Made by a program: the position numbers and the translations under genes
Source: Zelonia costaricensis
Lineage: Eukaryota > Euglenozoa > Kinetoplastea > Trypanosomatida > Trypanosomatidae
NCBI GenBank assembly: GCA_030849075.1
Contig: JASAOO010003214.1
Location: 1-29,177, forward strand
Direction of reading: 5' to 3'
Length of the DNA stretch: 29,177 nucleotides
Notes under the pieces: model-generated
The model's database searches: none
What the model saw: only the letters and a program-made list of their open reading frames with translations
Told to the model about the DNA's origin: nothing
Part shown: positions 17,751 to 26,655 of the stretch, in pieces
Layout: every line of letters starts with the position of its first letter
Numbering within the stretch: the first letter of the stretch is position 1

Positions 17751-20700
17751 ATGGCTGTGCCGCCGTCCATCGCGGATGCGGTGGTTCGTGCAGCCGCGTG
17801 GGACGATGGTGGGCTGGAGTGCGTCTACGCCGATGGCACGATACTCTCCTTTGTCGATCACATGCACACGTTCGTCCTCGTCCGCAGCCGCCCTCGCAGC
17901 TCCTGCACTCCCCACACGAGGCACCCGCGCGGTCATCGAGCAGCCGCACGCGGCGCCCACATCACAGGCGAGCTCGGCCGCAGGGACGAAGGCGTGGACG
18001 CCGCAGAGAGCACCCAGGCCGACGAGGACGACGGCGAAGAAGGGGACGAGGAGGCGGGTCGGGAGCTGTGCTTCACCGCCTGGACGCTGAGCCGCGATGC
18101 TGCCAAGGTGCGTGCCGCACTTGCCCTCTACAACGCCCTCGCGCCCCAGCCGCGCCTCCTCACGACGCTACTGCCCGCGGCCGAAACGCCCAGTGCCAGG
18201 CTCGATCCGGTAGATTCCCGCTGGTACGCCCCTTCGTCCACCGCCAGCGTTGGGTGCAGTGGCGCCGCTCTGCCGTCGGCCCCGGCGTGTGGGGTGTGGC
18301 GAGAGCCGGGCCCGCCCATCCACACGCTGCTACTGGCCAAGCGCGGCGACCTCTTCCGCCGCTACCCCGTCATGGGCACCGCACGGGAGTGGCTCGGGGA
18401 GCCCTCGCCGTGGGCGCAGCTGTCTCGCTCGACCGGAGCGTCTCAGCACAGCAGCGAAGTTCCGTGTAGGGCTGAGCAAGACAGGGCGCGAAGTGGCACG
18501 CACTTGCGTGCGGCTGATCTTGCCGTGACAGATCCAGCGGATGGTGCGCTGCAGCCACCTCAAGCCGAAGGTCGCAGCCCCGCGCCACCGCGCGACGTCG
18601 TGGTGGGCTCCGTGCTCGAGCTGTGGTGTGCTCTGCGTCGCGTGCGCTTGACGGTGGCGGTGCATCGAGAGACCTTCACCGTGCGCTGGCCGGCGCCCGT
18701 GACTCGCCCCGACGGTTCACGGCTGCCACCGGCGCTGTATGTCCGCGACGCCGTCGCCGCCGCCGGCTCCTCGCACGCCGCCCCACTTCTCTTCACGATG
18801 GTGGAGCAGACCTTTCCGATGCGCAACCCACCAGCGCCGTGGCGGGTCATGCTGGCGCTGGCGCTAGAGCTTGACGCGACGACTCCCAAGAGGTCAGTGC
18901 CTCAGGCGTGGGGCGCGGCGGAGGACGAGCAGTCGGCCTGTGAGCGCGTCGTGAGGACGGGCAGGCATTCACCGATGCCCGGGAGGAACACACACGGCGG
19001 CCCCATCACCTGGCAGGGGTGCCTGCCCGAGCCGCAGCGGTGGAGTGGGGCACTCAACCAGCACCGCACCGCCGGGCCATGCCGCTTCTCACCGCTGACA
19101 GCGGCACAGGCCGCACACGTGGCGGCGCCGCGGACGTCACGTGCGCTGGCGGCGATGCGGGCGTTGCACCCGCCGGGGGCGCAGCTCTCTTGGGTGTACG
19201 AGGCACCGGGCTGCGGCGTGGGGCGCGAGAACCCACCGGCAGTGCACTGGTGCCTGGACGCCGAGGACGACGCCGGCGCCACGGCTTCGCCCAACCTGCG
19301 CGGCGTCGATGCCCTCAGCTGGGTCGGTGAGGACGGCAGTGTCGTGCTGACCCGCTTGTGCGGCCGTGGCTATACCGTCACGCACCACCGCCTCGAGGCG
19401 AGCGCATCGGCGCCGGTGTTGTACCGGCTGCAAGCAGACAACCTCACGAGCGCGGCGGCAACGGCGGATCGGCGGCTGCCACCGGTGGTTGCACCGCTGC
19501 GGTGCCGGTTTCCCTTGCCGAGCAAACACACCATGAACGATCTCGACGTGGATGACGGACAAGATCGCGGTCTCTGTTGCGACTCGGCACTGCAGCCTCG
19601 CCGCGACACGAACGCACAGCAGCGCGCCCCGTCACCTCGTCGTTGTGTGCCGGAGGCGCAAGACCCCGTCGCGGCTCCCGCTTTGGTGGCCGTCATCGAC
19701 GCTTCCAGCCTTCGCTGCGTGGACGACGCTGCTCAGACGCGCGACGCACCAACGCGTGAGAGGGAGCTGCACGTGGTGGTGCACTCGTGCGGCGACGCGG
19801 CGTGCTGCGTCACCCCCGCGGCGGCGTGCGGTGTGCTGGCAGACCTCGCCTACGCATGTCGAGCAGCACCAGCGCACGCGGCGTGGGACGACCAGCCCCA
19901 TCGCGATGACCTCCGCCTCGGCCGGTACCTCGCAGTGATCGCCGACACGGCCGTTCAGTATTCGCAAGTGAATTGTGCGGCGTGCCGTGACGGTGCGGCA
20001 GCATCCGTTAAGCGATCCAAGCCGCTCTTGATGTCTGCAGCACTCCCAGGGAAGGTCAGCGGAAACGAAGTTCATCGGTGCGGTGGGCACGACGCAGCTG
20101 GAGGCGATGCTGTGAATGCGCGCCACGCTGGCGACGCTGCAGACCCCGTCGTATACCTCACAAGTCAGCTGGAGGGCATCGGCACCTTCACGGCGCTCAC
20201 GAACGGTACGGTCCGCGCGCAGTTCGATGACCGCACCCTCCTCACCCTCATACCAGGCGCCAACGAGCTGGACGAGGCACAGCTGCTGGTGAGCTGCGTT
20301 TCACGTGACGCCACCCGCTTCACGGTGCGGGCCGCGCAGTGTCGCGAGGGCCACGCCGCGTACCGCTACCTCGCCTACGCCCTGCCCTTCCGCCGCTACG
20401 TGTACTGGCGAGCGGTGCACCCAGACGGCGGCGATGCACCGACGCCGGAGCACGCGGTGGCGGCTACGCCATCGTCGTCGTCGTCGCTGATGGAAGCGCC
20501 GCTGCTGGAGGCGTCGGTGGGGCACCTGCCAAGTTTCCAGTCCTCCGACCTGGCCACATCCTTTGGGGAAGTGGAGGGGCGCGGCGTGGAGCCGCAGGCC
20601 CCCGGCACCACATCCGACGCCTGGCCCGCGGTTGTGCCAGACTCCGTGCCCTTGCTGCGTGCAGCGTGGGGCATCACCGACACCCGCGAGGCATTCGAAG

Positions 20701-20813
20701 CCGCACGCGCACGCGAGGCGGCGGAGCTGCGCGCACGAGCGGCGACGCTGCAGGAGGTGCTTGACGCGAACGACGCACTCTCGCAGGCCACCCGTGCCCT
20801 CCTCCGGGAGTGA
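17751..20813 (+). CDS. C5orf34-like protein (possible polo-box-type modules)
   Basis: The product is 1020 residues. Four blocks resemble metazoan C5orf34 proteins in the same order. Residues 22-45 have a beta-rich Y-x-D-G-T pattern (CVYADGTILSF). At 350-374 a stretch with Pro-x-x-Trp then Leu-x-Leu-Ala-Leu matches their Trp/Leu-Ala-Leu block. An Asp-Gly-Ser-Val block lies near 525-545. Residues 811-888 (GTFTALTNGTVRAQFDDRTL then a Phe-Thr-Val strand and Arg-Arg-Tyr-Val) match the C-terminal domain, whose Asn-Gly-x-Val-x-x-x-Phe-x-Asp pattern also recalls polo-box strands. A short charged helix ends the protein. Long linkers between blocks are Ala/Arg rich and likely disordered, explaining the greater length. 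No kinase or other catalytic motif is seen. The function of the family is poorly known; a role in centriole or cell-cycle biology is inference. The start is set by the acceptor at 17728. Confidence 0.6.
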   Translation: MAVPPSIADAVVRAAAWDDGGLECVYADGTILSFVDHMHTFVLVRSRPRSSCTPHTRHPRGHRAAARGAHITGELGRRDEGVDAAESTQADEDDGEEGDEEAGRELCFTAWTLSRDAAKVRAALALYNALAPQPRLLTTLLPAAETPSARLDPVDSRWYAPSSTASVGCSGAALPSAPACGVWREPGPPIHTLLLAKRGDLFRRYPVMGTAREWLGEPSPWAQLSRSTGASQHSSEVPCRAEQDRARSGTHLRAADLAVTDPADGALQPPQAEGRSPAPPRDVVVGSVLELWCALRRVRLTVAVHRETFTVRWPAPVTRPDGSRLPPALYVRDAVAAAGSSHAAPLLFTMVEQTFPMRNPPAPWRVMLALALELDATTPKRSVPQAWGAAEDEQSACERVVRTGRHSPMPGRNTHGGPITWQGCLPEPQRWSGALNQHRTAGPCRFSPLTAAQAAHVAAPRTSRALAAMRALHPPGAQLSWVYEAPGCGVGRENPPAVHWCLDAEDDAGATASPNLRGVDALSWVGEDGSVVLTRLCGRGYTVTHHRLEASASAPVLYRLQADNLTSAAATADRRLPPVVAPLRCRFPLPSKHTMNDLDVDDGQDRGLCCDSALQPRRDTNAQQRAPSPRRCVPEAQDPVAAPALVAVIDASSLRCVDDAAQTRDAPTRERELHVVVHSCGDAACCVTPAAACGVLADLAYACRAAPAHAAWDDQPHRDDLRLGRYLAVIADTAVQYSQVNCAACRDGAAASVKRSKPLLMSAALPGKVSGNEVHRCGGHDAAGGDAVNARHAGDAADPVVYLTSQLEGIGTFTALTNGTVRAQFDDRTLLTLIPGANELDEAQLLVSCVSRDATRFTVRAAQCREGHAAYRYLAYALPFRRYVYWRAVHPDGGDAPTPEHAVAATPSSSSSLMEAPLLEASVGHLPSFQSSDLATSFGEVEGRGVEPQAPGTTSDAWPAVVPDSVPLLRAAWGITDTREAFEAARAREAAELRARAATLQEVLDANDALSQATRALLRE

Positions 20814-21084
20814 TGTGAAGGCACAGCCGCTGCCGTGACCGCTTGAATTCTCTTTCCCTCGTACTAGATCGGTGTTCTCTCCGAAGGACAGCAGACGGGC
20901 GAGACAACGCGCTCTCATGTCCCGTCCCATAGATATCGCTGCGAGCGAGCCAAATCGCCACAACGTGGGCGCAGGGGTGCACGGGTGTGTGTGTGTGTGT
21001 GTGTGTGCGACTCCTTTTTCTTTGGGGGGGGGTTTCGTTGTCATTGCTGACTTTGTGCCCTCTGCACGAGACCCCACCACCCTT

Positions 21085-21140
21085 CACATACCCGCCTCCC
21101 CCCCATCCCTCCCCCCTCCTCCTTTGACGACCATCCACAG
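21085..21140 (+). promoter_or_regulatory. Candidate spliced-leader acceptor before a small ORF
   Basis: A C/T tract (21088-21124) is followed by CCACAG with AG at 21139-21140. An ATG begins at the very next base (21141) and another at 21148. This may mark a short independent mRNA or an alternative leader for the 21574 gene. Confidence 0.4.
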
Positions 21141-21368
21141 ATGCACCATGGACGTCTTGCAAGATCGCAAACAAAGAACACCGGAGAAACGACGGCAGCG
21201 ACATCACGAAAGAGAAAAGAAAAACACCGGAAGACTGAGAGCGCGGAGAAGCCCGTCCAACGCCCCCAGCTCACCTCGGCAACTGTGCTAGCGCGGCTCG
21301 CGAAGGGCATTGATGGTATGCCTGTGTGTGTGTGTGGGGGGGGGTGTATATGGACAGCCGAGTGCTGA
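21141..21368 (+). CDS. Possible small basic protein, 75 codons
   Basis: The ATG sits directly after the AG of a good spliced-leader acceptor. The first 50 residues are Lys/Arg rich (a KRKEKHRK stretch) and lead into a helix-like TSATVLARLAKGIDGM. The frame then runs through a (TG)n-G8 repeat, where it becomes Cys-Val-Gly, and stops at TGA. The repeat-coded tail is not protein-like, so either the gene is decayed there or the frame is spurious. An overlapping frame from 21148 is also basic. With no 5' UTR left after splicing, translation from 21141 is doubtful. I do not recognise the product. Confidence 0.2.
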   Translation: MHHGRLARSQTKNTGETTAATSRKRKEKHRKTESAEKPVQRPQLTSATVLARLAKGIDGMPVCVCGGGCIWTAEC

Positions 21369-21508
21369 GTTGAGGCCGGTACAGCAAAGAACAGTCACCG
21401 TCCCCCCCCCCGCCTCCCCCTGCTTTCTATCCTTGATCGGGTCTTGACAACATTCCGCCTCGGCTTGGCCGCTACTTCACGTTGCGTTTCACACATTCAC
21501 ACACTCAC

Positions 21509-21532
21509 GCCCTCTCCTTACATCACGTGCAG
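21509..21532 (+). promoter_or_regulatory. Candidate spliced-leader acceptor for the 21574 gene
   Basis: A short C/T stretch (21509-21518) is followed by GTGCAG with AG at 21531-21532, 41 bases before the ATG at 21574, which is the next ATG. Confidence 0.45.
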
Positions 21533-21573
21533 CTGAGCTTTCGCGCTCGCTTCGTCACCGCAGTGCCGCCACC

Positions 21574-24500
21574 ATGGATACCCACGCCGTGCAATCCCAC
21601 ACGACGCGCAGCGACACGATGGCCAGTAGCCCTGTCTCCTCCTTGCTCGCCGCCGCCTCCGCCACCGCGCAGCCCACGCACGCCTCTCCCGACCGCCAGA
21701 CCCTCCGCGACACGCGAGCCCCGAACTTTTTCCTTCCCGCCATCGTGGCCGCCGCCGCCGCCACCACCACCACGAAGGGCCCTGTGGGGCGGCGGGGCGG
21801 CGGCGGCGGGCTTGATGACGCCTCGCTGAGCAACCCCGAGTTCGCGACCCCGGCCGCTGCGGCTGCCGCAGCGCCGCCCTCGTCCAAGGGCGCCACAAGC
21901 CCAAGTCGGCCCTTCCCCCTCCGACCTCTCTCACCGGGCACCTCTGCCGGCCCAGCGGTGGCAACAGGCACACGCAACAGCGGTGTCACCGGTGGCGCAA
22001 CACTCACGGCACTGCCCATGCCGGTCCCTTCGCCGCCGAAACCGCCGCCCCGCGAAGACGGCGTGGTGATATACGCACCGGGCACCGCTGCCGCGACGGG
22101 GGTATTGAGCATAGAAGGGACCGACAGGGCCTTCCACAGCCAGGCCGCCGCCGCCGCTACTCTGCTGGTGCCCCACATCGCCGTCACTGCACCGCCTGTC
22201 TTTCAGTACATTCAAGCTCCCTACTCGCACCCCTTGCCGCATGCCCCACCAGCGGCGCTGATGGTGTGGGACAGGGGCAGCTCCACCAGTGCTTCAAGCT
22301 CCCCCATAACCGTGCCGGTGCCAGGGCAACAACAACAGCCGCAGCAGCAGCAGCGCTCGCGCGTGGACACGTCCCTCCCAACGAGCAGCCCGGACTCCTC
22401 TGGGGCCCCGCCGGGTGGAACCGGAGAACTCGCCGGATCGTCACGCACCGTCTCGTACGCCGTGCACCGGGTGACGTCCCGCACGCGTCACCCGCTCTTT
22501 CACCACGAGCTTCAGCCGCTCTACACGCAGTGCGTCGCCCAGCACAGCACCACCGACCTCACCACCTCTCGCTTGCGTCAGCATAGCGCCGCGGCGACGA
22601 CCACCACGATGCCCGTGTTCGGGTCGGGGCGGCAGGACAAGCAGCAGTGTCATAGCCCCCTGTTCAAGCTACGTGCGCGGCAGGGCAACGCTGTCGACAA
22701 CAACGGCAGCAGCAGCAGCACGAATGGCGGTGGCGGCGCGGGGTGCGAGTCGTCGCGGGGCGGTGGTCACCCGGTGGAGAGCGGCAGCAGCGGTGTTGCG
22801 CACGATGACGCTGGCGCCGTTGAGCGACTGGGATTCCTATGCCCGCCGCGAGGTGGCGCGCTGGCGATGCCCGTCGTGACGCAGCCAGGCTCTTCGTCGT
22901 CGGCGCCGCAGCCTGCGAGTTTGGGGGACGCACACGCGGCTGCGTCCTCACTGCGCATGAGCCTCTCTGCGCAGACTGTGCAGCTCTCCACTCAGTCACT
23001 GCAGTCGACCTCGTGTGTAGGCCCCGCATCCGTGGCTGCTTCGGACGTCTTTCCCGGCCGCGGCGGCGAGCGCTCTGACACCCCCGCCGCGGCCAGCACA
23101 ACAGGCGCGCGCGGTGATGTGGTGGGGGGCACGACCCTGACGTCGCCGCTGGAGCTCGGCACCGCGCTTGTGGGGAGCGAGGGCCGCCAGGCGAGCAACC
23201 GGCTGCCGCACTACTACTCCCCTCCGGCCTACACCTCAAGCCCGATCGAGCTTCAGATGCTCTCTGTCATGTCGAGTTCTGGCACGTTGTCGGGTGACAA
23301 GATCGGTACCGTAGCGCTTTACCCAGCCGCATCACCGCGCCGCTCACGCGCCGCGCCCTTGACCAGCTTCATCGCCGCGGTGGACGTGGTACCGGGCTAC
23401 AGCGGGCCCGAGATGTCTCTCGTGTCCGTCCTCTCACCGCTGCAGCAGCAGTTCACACAAGCGCAGTACGCCGCCGTTGCTGTGATGGGGCCCACCGCGG
23501 GGGGCCGCGGAGGGCCCGTGGGTGGTGGGGTCGCTGCCGCCTTTACGGCGCGTAGTGGGCCCCGCCTGCGCGACCTGCGGCGCGGCACGTGGGTGTTCGC
23601 GCTGGCGCGCGAGGAGCGCGTCGCGCGCGAGGGCATCGAGGCGAACGAGACGAAGGAGGCGCTGCAGTGCCTGCCGGCCTCGTGGACGGTGTGGCGCAGC
23701 TACCTGCCACCAGGCAGCGACTCGGACGACGCCGAGACACCGCGGGAGCAGTGCTGTGGCGAGACGTGCGGCACGGGCACAGAAGCACCATCGCCGGCCG
23801 TGACGATCACCCCGCCCAGCTCCATCGCATCCCCCTTGCACGACACGATGGCAGCCACCTCAGCCTTCGCCGGGACGTTGGGGTCTGAGCTGGGCGGTGG
23901 CCTTGACACGCACACGTCGCCGGACCTAGTGTCCTACCGCGCGCTTACGCGGCAGCGGAACGCGTCGGCTGCGTGCGCGGCGGCCGCTCACCCGGCCTTG
24001 GTCGCCGCGGTCTACCGACTCACGCTGCTGGAGACGCTGCGCCGGGACGCGATTGTGGCAGAGGAGGCGGCGGCGCACCGGGACGGAGTGGCACGCCCGC
24101 TGGTGTACGAGCACCGCCTGCTCACCGTGGGCACGCTGCCGCTGGAGAAGTTCCTGCGCCGCTGGGTTGCCCGCCACCGCAGTCGCCACCGCCACTCCGC
24201 CCACGCCCTTGCGCAGGTGGTGGCGCAGGAGGCGGAGGCACGCGCCGCCCTCCACGCCACCAGCTGCACCCTGCAGCGCCGCTTCGGGACGATGTGCGCC
24301 GCTCTCCTGGAAGAGGAGCACCGCTACCGCACGACGCTCGAGCTGCTCTGGGTTCAGAACGCGGCGTGGACCGGGGTCGTCCTGCTCCGCCTGCAGGAGC
24401 AGGTCGTGCGCTTCCCTCTGGCGTACGGTGGGCGCATGAGCCGCACCCGGGCCTGCGGCCGCGTGGAGGGGCTGACGCGCTTCCGCAACCTTGCGCTCGC

Positions 24501-24852
24501 CGAAGAGGCGACGCGTGCGGCCATCGCCGGCGCCGAAGCCCTCGAACGCGCGCGGTGGCCCCAGACCCTTGCGCTGGAGGTGCTGTGCTGCACCGAGGAG
24601 CCGCTGGCGCGCACGGCGCTTGGTGCAGTAGAGGAGGCTGAGCGGGCCGACGTGGAGCAGGTCCTGCGCGCGCTCGAGACCCACTACAGCCTGCGCGAAG
24701 TCGCCATCGAGGAGTCCCTGGAGCGGCAGTCGTGGCTGCTGGCAGGGCAGCGGCGTGATGGCGCGGTGGGTGGCGGTGATGGTGCTGCTGCACAGCGGCC
24801 GCCGCCGCCGTCGCACGGTTGGGAGGCCCCCGCCATTGACGTGGAGTTATGA
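21574..24852 (+). CDS. Hypothetical protein with low-complexity N-terminus and EE-x-x-x-R helical C-terminus
   Basis: The product is 1092 residues. I do not recognise a named family. Residues 1-640 are Ser/Ala/Pro/Gly rich and largely disordered, with a Gly-rich run near 71-80, poly-Ala runs and two four-Gln runs at 252-260. Residues 664-712 are more ordered (RLRDLRRGTWVFALAREERV, with a conserved-looking Trp at 673 and another Trp in SWTVWRSY). The C-terminal part (about 785-1065) is helical with recurring Glu-Glu/Arg segments: RLTLLETLRRDAIVAEE, LLEEEHRYRTTLELL, LAEEATRAAIAGAE (starting at 975), AVEEAERADVEQVL, and VAIEESLERQSWLL. Similar Glu-Glu-x-x-x-Arg-x-x-Ile repeats occur in large kinetoplastid proteins, possibly structural. 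The start is the first ATG after the acceptor, in a GCCGCCACCATGG context. No signal peptide or membrane segment is seen. Confidence 0.7.
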   Translation: MDTHAVQSHTTRSDTMASSPVSSLLAAASATAQPTHASPDRQTLRDTRAPNFFLPAIVAAAAATTTTKGPVGRRGGGGGLDDASLSNPEFATPAAAAAAAPPSSKGATSPSRPFPLRPLSPGTSAGPAVATGTRNSGVTGGATLTALPMPVPSPPKPPPREDGVVIYAPGTAAATGVLSIEGTDRAFHSQAAAAATLLVPHIAVTAPPVFQYIQAPYSHPLPHAPPAALMVWDRGSSTSASSSPITVPVPGQQQQPQQQQRSRVDTSLPTSSPDSSGAPPGGTGELAGSSRTVSYAVHRVTSRTRHPLFHHELQPLYTQCVAQHSTTDLTTSRLRQHSAAATTTTMPVFGSGRQDKQQCHSPLFKLRARQGNAVDNNGSSSSTNGGGGAGCESSRGGGHPVESGSSGVAHDDAGAVERLGFLCPPRGGALAMPVVTQPGSSSSAPQPASLGDAHAAASSLRMSLSAQTVQLSTQSLQSTSCVGPASVAASDVFPGRGGERSDTPAAASTTGARGDVVGGTTLTSPLELGTALVGSEGRQASNRLPHYYSPPAYTSSPIELQMLSVMSSSGTLSGDKIGTVALYPAASPRRSRAAPLTSFIAAVDVVPGYSGPEMSLVSVLSPLQQQFTQAQYAAVAVMGPTAGGRGGPVGGGVAAAFTARSGPRLRDLRRGTWVFALAREERVAREGIEANETKEALQCLPASWTVWRSYLPPGSDSDDAETPREQCCGETCGTGTEAPSPAVTITPPSSIASPLHDTMAATSAFAGTLGSELGGGLDTHTSPDLVSYRALTRQRNASAACAAAAHPALVAAVYRLTLLETLRRDAIVAEEAAAHRDGVARPLVYEHRLLTVGTLPLEKFLRRWVARHRSRHRHSAHALAQVVAQEAEARAALHATSCTLQRRFGTMCAALLEEEHRYRTTLELLWVQNAAWTGVVLLRLQEQVVRFPLAYGGRMSRTRACGRVEGLTRFRNLALAEEATRAAIAGAEALERARWPQTLALEVLCCTEEPLARTALGAVEEAERADVEQVLRALETHYSLREVAIEESLERQSWLLAGQRRDGAVGGGDGAAAQRPPPPSHGWEAPAIDVEL

Positions 24853-25932
24853 GGCGCGGTGCAAGCTCGCAGGCGGCCGTCTCCCCCCCCCCCACACACA
24901 CACACACATCTCTGCTGTTCTCTTCTTCGCAGGTTGTCTTGAGGTGCTCCTGTGTGCTCGAGTTTTTTTTCTGTTTTGGGGGCTCGTATGTACACGACCG
25001 AGATGCCCGCTTCCTTTTTTTATGTATGGTCAACACTGCAGTTCGTGCCTCTGTGTGTGTGTGTGTGTGTGTGCGTAGTGTGCGTGTGTGTGTTACGTAC
25101 GGTCGTGTTTTCTGGTGTCGCGGTGCGAGTGCCCGTTTCTCGTTTTTTTTTTCTTCGCTCCCTCGTCTTTTTTTTTCTTTTTGTTCCCCCCTTCCGCGCA
25201 CCTTTCTTCTTCCTTTGTGTTTTTTGTTTTGTTTGAAACCTCCACGATGTAAAACACCGCAGCGGCGGACGTGCGTGCAGCCTCCGAGACCCTCTTTCTG
25301 CGTGACTCTCCTCTGCCCTTCTGGACACAACCTCTTTCCCCTTTTTTTCTCGCCTCAAAGCTGTGTGCGCACGCCGTGTTCACGCTCATGTCCTGCAACC
25401 ACACGTCTTCGGAAAACACCTGCGGAGTCCGACCACCGTGTCTGCTGTTGTGGCGCGCTGGCGCGGCGCAAGGCTGCTTTTCCGTTGCTGCCTCCCTCCT
25501 CGAGCGTCGTCCGGCATGCCGCCGGAGCACCACGAGGACGCGAGACTTTTGCCTCCACTGAGCCTTCTCGCACCGCAACGTCGTCTCGTCCGCTCCCCAC
25601 CGCACCCCTCTTCCGCCGCCCCACCAGCATCACGCTCTGGAATCGATCTGAAAAAGAGGAACAAGAGAACGCAAAGCACACACACGCACACTACGCACAC
25701 TCATACCTACGCATATACAAACGCACGCACACTCAAGCATACACTGTGCACGCACGAGGGTACTCGCTGAACGCATCAGCCACACACACACACACACACC
25801 AGTCCCCCGTCGCGCCCTGTCCACTCTACTCATCTGAAAAAGAACACGGCGCCATTTCCGCCCTTCTTTCTCGCCTTTCCCATTTGTTGTTGTTCTGCTT
25901 TTTCTCTTTTCGCGCCTTGTCTGAGCAGCAGA
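24853..25932. other. Spacer between the 21574 gene and the UBE2S-like gene
   Basis: I see no gene in this 1.08 kb spacer. It includes a C-run and CA run (24884-24907), T-runs (24963-24971, 25144-25152, 25170-25177), TG runs (25052-25073, 25081-25092) and a CA run (25782-25799). Confidence 0.55.
25856..25931 (+). promoter_or_regulatory. Spliced-leader acceptor immediately before the UBE2S-like ATG
   Basis: A T/C-rich tract (25857-25922) is followed by three closely spaced AGs (25924-25925, 25927-25928, 25930-25931) directly before the ATG at 25933. Use of any of them leaves a gene-encoded leader of only 1-7 bases in addition to the spliced leader. Confidence 0.55.
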
Positions 25933-26655
25933 ATGCCGCTCACCGCCGCTGGCATGCGCACGCTGATGCGGCAGATGCAGGAGGTCCAGGAGCACCCCGT
26001 AGACGGCGTGCAGGTGCGTTCATCGGACACGCTGACCGAGTACCACGTGGACCTCGACGGACCCGAGGGCACCCCGTTTGCGGTCGGCCGCTTTCATGTG
26101 GTGCTGATCTTCGACGAGCAGTACCCCGAGGTGCCGCCGAAGGGCTTCTTCCGCACAAAGATCTTTCACCCAAACGTCTCCGAGCGCGGCGACATCTGCG
26201 TCAACGCGCTGAAGCGGGACTGGTCGCCGACACTGGGGCTGCGCCACATTCTCGCGGTGATCCGCTGCCTGCTGATCGAGCCCAATCCCGAGAGTGCGCT
26301 GAACGAGGAAGCCGGCCGGCTGCTGTTGGAGGACTACGCAACGTACGAGCGCAAGGCTACCATGTACACGGACATCAACGCCCGCCGCCCGGCCGGGGTA
26401 GCGCGCTTCACGCTGCCCGAGGCGGCGGCGAATTCCGGCGCGGCAGGGTGCGCGGGGCTGGCAGGAGGCGCGAGCGACAGCGCCGTCGACGGCACCAGCA
26501 GCTGCAGCGTTAGTGGCAGCATGTCCTCGTCCGCTGCGCGTCGACTGACACCCTCTGAGGCGAACTGCCCGCCCGTCTCTGCCGCGGCAGCTGAAAAGGC
26601 AGAGAAGACGAGGAAGGAGGCTGAGAAGAAGAAGAAGGCACTTCGTCGCATCTGA
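25933..26655 (+). CDS. UBE2S: Ubiquitin-conjugating enzyme E2, UBE2S type
   Basis: The product is 240 residues. Residues about 4-148 form a complete UBC fold, with GPEGTPF at the second beta strand, the HPN triad at 79-81, the catalytic Cys89 in GDICVNALKRDW, and a long stretch (CLLIEPNPESALNEEAGRLL) that is nearly the same as in animal UBE2S. The enzyme should accept ubiquitin from E1 and pass it to ubiquitin on a substrate; animal UBE2S extends Lys11-linked chains with the anaphase-promoting complex. Residues 150-200 are a Ser/Ala/Gly-rich linker. The last 30 are Lys/Glu rich and end in Ala-Leu-Arg-Arg-Ile, very like the Leu-Arg-Arg-Leu end that docks animal UBE2S on the APC/C. The start ATG directly follows the splice signal. 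Confidence 0.9.
   Translation: MPLTAAGMRTLMRQMQEVQEHPVDGVQVRSSDTLTEYHVDLDGPEGTPFAVGRFHVVLIFDEQYPEVPPKGFFRTKIFHPNVSERGDICVNALKRDWSPTLGLRHILAVIRCLLIEPNPESALNEEAGRLLLEDYATYERKATMYTDINARRPAGVARFTLPEAAANSGAAGCAGLAGGASDSAVDGTSSCSVSGSMSSSAARRLTPSEANCPPVSAAAAEKAEKTRKEAEKKKKALRRI

Larger units (their letters stand above)
20814..21573. other. Spacer between the C5orf34-like gene and the 21574 gene
   Basis: This spacer contains a TG run (20984-21007), a G-run (21024-21033), a C/T tract with AG at 21139-21140, a possible small ORF (21141-21368), a second TG-plus-G run (21324-21344) and a C-run near 21403. The second pyrimidine region leads to the acceptor of the next gene. Confidence 0.5.
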
